A DNA stretch of 64,000 nucleotides from Tetrahymena elliotti 4EA (lineage: Eukaryota > Ciliophora > Oligohymenophorea > Hymenostomatida > Tetrahymenidae). The position numbers and the translations under genes were made by a program. The notes beneath the pieces are model-generated. The model made no database searches, was not told the DNA's origin, and saw only the letters and a list, made by a program, of their open reading frames with translations. How positions within the stretch are numbered: position 1 is the stretch's first letter; each line of letters opens with the position of its first letter. Of this stretch, positions 58,145 to 64,000 are shown piece by piece. The stretch lies in assembly GCA_000231825.2 (NCBI GenBank), contig JH720346.1:23353-87352 (forward strand). The letters are read 5' to 3'.

Positions 58145-59360
58145 AAAAAAGTCCTCCAAAAAGTATGTTTCTTGATAAAATTTGTTTTGATCAAATTCAA
58201 AATTATAATTAAAAATCAATGTGCTCAATTCAATCAATTTACTAGAAAAGTTTAATTTCTATCCTAACCATTAGATTCACAATCTTTTGGAGTAAAAAAG
58301 ATTATTTAAAAACACTAACATTTATAGTCATAGACCAAAATTTGAGAAAATTCTAAATTCAAAAATACTTATTTACAAAATCTAATCAAAACTTTCGATC
58401 AAAAGTTTAATCTAAAATTATAAAAATACTTTATTTAATAATTTTTGACATCTTCAAAACATTAAAAATGTAGGCATACTTTTTAAATAAGTTTGAAAAT
58501 ATATAAATCAATTGTGAAATAAAGATTAAATATTTTGAAGAGAACAAAGTGTAAAATCAAAAAATCCTGCTTAAAATAAAAAAATAATGAATAAAAATTT
58601 ATCAGAAAATGAAATTGATTAATAGATTATTTGATGAAACACCTGATTGTGATCAAAACAGTAAAAACAAAAAATTAATGCCTTTTAGACAAACTCAAAT
58701 TATTTTACTGGTAAATAGTGTTTATTGTTGATACATTTAATTCCATGTTTCCTAAATTTAAAATATTTTATTAAAAATTAAATCAATTAATAAGTCAAGA
58801 CTCAAAAAACTTTATGGTGAGTGCAAGCAAGATGCAATGATAAAAAATGTTGTTTAAAATTTGTTTTTAAAAATTTAAAAGCAAAAATACAAAATTTTCT
58901 GCTAATTTTTATCTAAGAATTCAATTTATTTTCTAAGTTTTACTTATTTTTAATTATATCATACTTAAATAAATTAATAAACAAAAGGCTCAAAAAAACA
59001 TTTTGATGAGGGTTAAATATAAGATAAATAAATAAATATAAAAAATATTTTATTAATTGTATGGAAATACTAAAAACTAAAACCAGAACAGTTTTATTAC
59101 TTTCCTTTATTAAATATCATTTAAAATTTAATGAAATTCTTAAAAAACTGTGAAAAAAAAAAATCTTTTTGATTTATCCAAAAATGGAATTTGTAAATGC
59201 AAATAATCCACAATTTAACAATTATCAGAAGTTTATAATTATCTTGCATGAAAATTTGTTTGATGTACAAATCTTAAGAATATTCTAAAAGAGTATTGAA
59301 TATTATTTATTACATATAATTTCAACTTACATTTAAAATAAAACATCGAGAGATATTTAT
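58145..59360. other. Spacer between tandem paralogues 1 and 2
   Basis: This is 1.2 kb of AT-rich DNA that should include the promoter of paralogue 1. I see no gene, and no similarity to the other inter-paralogue spacer beyond base composition. Confidence 0.5.
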
Positions 59361-60527
59361 TCAAATATTTTAATTAGAATCAGACATTTATAAACTTGTT
59401 GAGCAGTTATCTTCATTGCTGTAAAACTTTTATAAGAATATTTCAGATTAGGTTTGATATTCAAGACCATAATATATATCATCTAAATCATTTGAATTTA
59501 TATTTTAATTTTCTAATTTATTTTTACTACGATGGGTATTGATTTCGTTTACTATAGAGTCATTTATATTATATATAGCAATTTAAATGTGAATGATATT
59601 CCTTATAAAATAATTTATATCATTATTTAGTTGTGTTTTAATCATGTGGATATCACAATTGAATTTTAGATCATCAAAGGTAAGTATTGTTTAGTTTTCA
59701 TACACAAGATCCTCAGTTTTTGATTATAAATTTGATAAACTTCCTATTCTTTGGGATAAACTACTTTTAAGTCTAGTATACTTATCTTTATTTGAAAAGA
59801 AAAGTATCGGACCATTTTGGTGTAATACTCTATACATATTATCATTATTGATTCCTAGTAAATTAAGGAGTTCAACTGAATATCCATATTTAGCAACAAC
59901 TTAATGATTTCTTCTGCGTATTTTGATCATATAAGATATAAATTTATTTGTTTGATATTTTTCTTTTACAAGTCCTAAAGCTGCTTTTAATCTAATTTGT
60001 ACTTCATCTTCAAAGTAATCAGCTAAGGAGTAACTTGACTTTTAATCTTAGCTGATAAGACTATAAACATACATTAAATCATTATTTTTTTCATTATATT
60101 ATATCAGAGACTTTTCATATGCCTAAACATATTAACTTAATTCATATGCTTTTTAATTAGGGATGCTTTATAATATTTTACTAACTTGACTAAAATTACT
60201 CAATCCATCTGCAGATGTATCTAAATCTATATGTACAATGTTATTTTCTTGTACTATTTTTATACAAGGCCTCCAATTTGATATTAATTCAAATTTAGTA
60301 GGTCTTTCTATTGCTTCATTAGAAAACATGTCCAAATCAATAATCAAATCAGTTAATAAAAATATCTTCTTCTCATAACTAAGATCTTTGATAATACAAC
60401 TTTTTATTCCAAACTATTTTATTTGTAGCTCTAACATTTACTTCTCTTAAAGCTTCTTTTTTTGTTTTTTTAATTGCCTCAACTATTTCTTTTACTCTTC
60501 TATTGATTATTCAATTTCGATTTCCAT
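59361..60527 (-). CDS. Tandem paralogue 2 of the same family, 388 aa
   Basis: It is an intronless frame of exactly 389 codons (TGA 59361-59363). A TGA sits directly upstream of ATG 60525-60527, so the start is well supported. It has the same block order as paralogue 1. After the coiled coil (EEQKKQLRQLKKQKKKLQEK) come IKDLSYEKKIFLLTDLIIDL, NWRPCIKI, HIDLDTSADGLSNFSQVSKI and FISYMIKIRRRNHQVVAKYG. YSVELLNLLGINNDNMYRV, HQNGPILFF, TFDDLKFNCDIHMIK, IQIAIYNI and ETQ-like YQTQSEIFLQKFY follow. By eye it is more similar to paralogue 1 than to paralogue 3, so 1 and 2 are probably the younger duplication. Function is unknown. Confidence 0.82.
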
Positions 60528-60764
60528 TCACTTTGATTCAGTAAATTATCTTATCCTGTATGTATTGTATGTATTATTACCAAAAACAAACTTTCTATCT
60601 ATCTCAATAATAATAGCTCCGTATAGAAATTATTTATTTTTCAGAAACCTTCGAATTGTTAAACTAATATTTTGATAAACACTCATTCACTTTATTTGGA
60701 AATGTTTACCATTCATTTTTTTTGATATTAGAATTTTACAAATAGATAAATTAATAATAGAAAA

Positions 60765-61120
60765 ATACAAATATTTTTCAAATAACAAACTTATTTTATT
60801 TAGTATTAATTTAAAATTAATTTAATCTGATTCATTGATACAAATACCAGATTATAAATGAACTAAAATATAAATTATTATTTCTATTTTTATTGTAAAT
60901 TACATATTCTTTTTAAAAAGTATGAGGACTGCTTTGTTAAAAATTAAATATAAATATTTTTCAAATAACAAACATATTTTATTTAGTATTAATTTAAAAT
61001 TAATTTACTCTTATTCTTTGATACAAAAACCATATTATAAATCAGCTTATATATCAATTATTATTTCTATTTTTATAGCAATTATATATTGTTTTTAAAA
61101 AGTATGAGTGAGGACTACTT
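60765..61120. repeat. Tandem direct repeat of about 180 bp
   Basis: Two adjacent units (about 60765-60935 and 60952-61120) share TTTTCAAATAACAAAC, TTTATTTAGTATTAATTTAA, TTATTATTTCTATTTTTAT and TTTTTAAAAAGTATGAG in the same order. They lie upstream of paralogue 2 and are non-coding. Confidence 0.75.
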
Positions 61121-61550
61121 TTTAAAAATGAAAAAAATTTTTCAAATTTTAATCATAAAATTCACAATACTCAAAGTAGTTTTGAGAGAACAATTTAATA
61201 AAAATGCTGTTTAGTAAAAATATAAATATTCTTAATTAAGAACAATCATAAATCCAATTATATTGTATTGGATGAAGAAAAATTATAGAAAAATAAATAT
61301 ATGATGGATAAAAAGAAGATAAAGAATAGGGGAATAGTTTTTGATAAGGTAGGTATACAAATCAATTTGAATAAAGAAAGATAGTGCAGTTAATATTTTT
61401 TATTTTGTTATAATCTTGCATTTTGTTGCAAAAATTTGAATATATTTAATAGGAAGTAATTTTGTATTATTTTTTAAGCTGTAGATTATCAATAAAAGCT
61501 TTTTTATATGTTAATTTATGGTGAAAAGCATAAGGGTGTTGGTTATTCAT

Positions 61551-62822
61551 TCATTAATAATAGCGATTTAAAAACATTTCAGTTTCACATGTGTAATGGA
61601 TATCTTGATATTCATCTTTGTTATCTATGTATTTCAGTAATTAAGCTTATCCATTTTTAGATCTTATTTTTTTTATCATATCTATTGTTTATTCTGATAT
61701 TTTATAGGTAGCTATTTAGAGGAGAAACCCAGCATTTACATAATATTAATCAGATTTGTTAATAAATATTTTATCAATAACAAAATCACAATTTATTGAA
61801 ATATTATCAAGTGTGTGTATTGGCTCGTTTGAGTAGTGGTCACTGTAACTATTAGTTTACCTTAAAAAGAATCCATTTGTTTTGTGAGATAAACCTGCAA
61901 TTAGCCTATCTAGCCTATTTTATTAGTTGAAAGGATCTATAGGCCCTCTTCTCATAAAAAAGCTTTCATAATTACCAGATACACCCATGACATCTAAAAA
62001 AGCTCTAGAATATCCAAATTTATGGAGAATTTATTCTCCTTCTTTATTAATTTTAATAATATATGAGATGTATTCATCTTTTTTCAATTTTTCTGATATT
62101 ATTTTTTATGCTTGATTCATTGCCCTTAAATTAGATTCTTAGATTATTTTTTCAAGCATATTAATTTCTTATAAATTAGGTAATATTTTCATCATACTCC
62201 TTTCTCTTGTTTTGTATTCTTGCAAGCAAGTCCTGACAAATTCTTGATATTTGATCAGTTATAAAGCAAGTTAATTAGCTTTTTTATTTGAGAAACTATT
62301 AATTATCTTAGTAATATCAGAGAATTGAATCAATCCACTGGGTTGAGAATCTAATTCTATTTCGATTAAAAAGTTATTTTCCTTTTAATTTTGAATGAGT
62401 TTTGTATCAAAATTTTAATTATATGTTAAGTAGCTTTGATTTTTTTGTGATAAATCAATAGTAGAAGCAGATGAAGTAGTTGTATTTGTGTTGAATAAAT
62501 TCTACTAAATATCTCCATCATTTAATAAATCTTTGGTAAAAGCTCCATCAATATGCTTTTTTTCTATTTTTATTGGAGCTCTCCACGTACTTAAATCATG
62601 AAAGAAAAATTTTTCATCAAAATTTTAACATTATTAAAATAATTCCAGATTGAGGACTACATCGAAAGCAATGAATATTTTTTTCTCTTATTGAGGTTCC
62701 TTATAAAATATACTAACAACGCTCATGTCCTTTTACGTTAAGACAAACAATTCCTTCTTAGACCTTCGCTTGTTCTTTTTGATAACTTTTTATAGTTCTA
62801 CTGCTGAAAAATGTTTGTCCAT
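61551..62822 (-). CDS. Tandem paralogue 3 of the same family, 423 aa
   Basis: It is an intronless frame of exactly 424 codons (ATG 62820-62822, TGA 61551-61553). The blocks of paralogues 1 and 2 are present in diverged form: KKIFIAFDVVLNLELF, STWRAPIKIE and FLIEIELDSQPSGLIQFSDI, then YISYIIKINKEGEQILHKFG. YSRAFLDVMGVSGNY, MRRGPIDPF, LDNISINCDFVIDKI, LLQIATYKISEQTIDM and CETEMFLNRYY follow. It carries an extra Thr/Ser/Asn-rich insertion of about 60 residues between blocks A and B, and a shorter basic N-terminus (VIKKNKRRSKKE). It is the most distant member and perhaps functionally distinct. Confidence 0.8.
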
Positions 62823-63829
62823 TTATAAGAAAGTTTATGTTGAACTGAAGAATCAAACTTTTGTGAACAATTTTTTGTCTAAATTTAATTAATTAAAAAA
62901 ACTAATTATTTATCTGGCTCAAGAGTAATTATTATCTTTTCTCAAGAATCACAGATTCTCATTAAATACATTAAATGCAAACAATATTAAAAGGCTTATA
63001 ACAATATTATTCATAGTAAATTTTAATCCATTTCATCAATCTTCTCATTGAAAGTATTTGAAAAAAATCTATTTATTTTCAAAGCTTTACTAATTACATA
63101 ACCAAGAAGATTCATCTTACTTACTTAAATTTTTCAAAAGAAAAGTAACTAAATTTAGTATGATTGACTTTAATAATTGATTGTAATTAAAACAAATGAA
63201 TATAATTCATCAGTACTTTTGTAAATATCTTATGTAAAACAAGTCACATTTAAAAAAAGATCTTTAATCTAACTTTAATAATATCATATATATCATATAA
63301 AGTAACCATTCAAAAAACACCATAATTTTTACATTACTCTCTTTTTTTTTCTTTTATCAATGAAAAGCAACTCATTTTAGTTTCTTTATTAAATACTAAG
63401 CAAATCAAAGAATCTTAATGTATTTATCAGTTATTATAGTTAAACTGATTTTTAATTTAAAGCATCTATTATTCTTTTAACTTATTTTTGTAATTTAGAA
63501 TACTATTTTAAACATTTTCAAAGTGAAATTTCTTTAGATTTTAGTAAAATTTTGAGTTACTTGATTTCTTTGTAATTAGTAAACTAATAAAAAATTTTGT
63601 TATTTTGATTAGTGACTCGTCTATCTCAAATAAATCAATAATCTAATAAATTATATAGGGGCAAGTGATGATTCTTTTATGCTAAGAAAGAAAATTTTTT
63701 TTTAATTAATTTTACAATTTTATGATGTATTTATAATTATAAAGATTTTATAAATGATTTTTAGTTTGAAATATATCTAATACTATGTAATTTTATGAGA
63801 AATAAGAAAAAAAATTTTTTTCACATTAA
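62823..63829. other. AT-rich flank of paralogue 3
   Basis: This is the upstream region of paralogue 3. It has A/T homopolymers and no coding frame or structure I can support. Confidence 0.5.
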
Positions 63830-64000
63830 TTACAAATAAATTAAAATTCAATTTAGTATCTAAATACATATTTAAAAAAATAAATGTTAATACAAGATAT
63901 AAAATTTTTTACAGATCTAGCTGAAGTACCTCAGTTTCTTTAGATATACAGAAATATTTTAATTTTTACTTATTTAAAGTTAATTAGCTCTGATTTAACT
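63830..64000 (+). repeat. Dispersed repeat, leader portion at window edge
   Basis: AATAAATGTTAATACAA and GCTGAAGTACCTCAGTTTCT match about 7215-7285 in the same orientation, and the reverse complement of about 33790-33870. It is a copy of the dispersed family, cut by the window end. Confidence 0.6.

Overview
This window is AT-rich (by eye close to 80 percent A+T) nuclear DNA from a ciliate that uses genetic code 6, most likely Tetrahymena or a close relative. TAA and TAG are read as glutamine and only TGA stops translation. The clearest proof is the HslV gene, where the invariant GDGQV motif is written with TAA for Gln. Real genes therefore look broken under the standard code. They are interrupted by short AT-rich GT-AG introns (about 49-100 nt, a few of 400-700 nt), and intergenic DNA is long and AT-rich.

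Layout: a + strand S49 (SppA-type) peptidase (about 0.9-2.5 kb) converges on a minus-strand exocyst Sec10 gene (3.2-6.3 kb). A dispersed repeat cluster follows (6.8-7.9 kb), then a small multi-span membrane protein (minus, 8.2-9.3 kb), a small protein with a PD-(D/E)XK nuclease-like motif set (+, 10.0 kb), an unknown 159-aa protein (+, 10.9 kb) and glycogen phosphorylase (minus, 12.3-16.3 kb). After a 3.7 kb apparently empty stretch come an MGGC-starting Q/N-rich protein (+, 20.0 kb), a calcium-dependent protein kinase (minus, 23.2-27.1 kb), mitochondrial-type HslV (+, 30.4 kb), an inverted cluster of the same repeat family (32.4-34.1 kb), a tandem CCCH zinc-finger protein (+, 35.5 kb), an IRE/MAST/Rim15-type AGC kinase with a C2HC finger (minus, 39.1-43.8 kb), a Gln-rich protein ending in a CaaX-like CSIF (minus, 45.7 kb) and a TPR protein (minus, 47.5-49.0 kb).

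The last third is the most unusual. It has a single uninterrupted 1,686-codon gene (50.1-55.2 kb) that joins an N-terminal pesticin/T4-lysozyme-like domain to a giant Q/N-rich repetitive tail. An HMG-box-like protein (+, 55.9 kb) follows, then three tandem minus-strand paralogues of an unrecognised family (57.0-62.8 kb). Both window ends lie in copies of the dispersed repeat.

The genes do not form operons. Functional themes are membrane or acylation-anchored signalling (CDPK, MGGC protein, CSIF protein), secretion (exocyst), storage-carbohydrate mobilisation and organellar proteolysis. All intron boundaries were inferred by eye from GT-AG sites and frame continuity. Where frames could not be joined, the entry says so.
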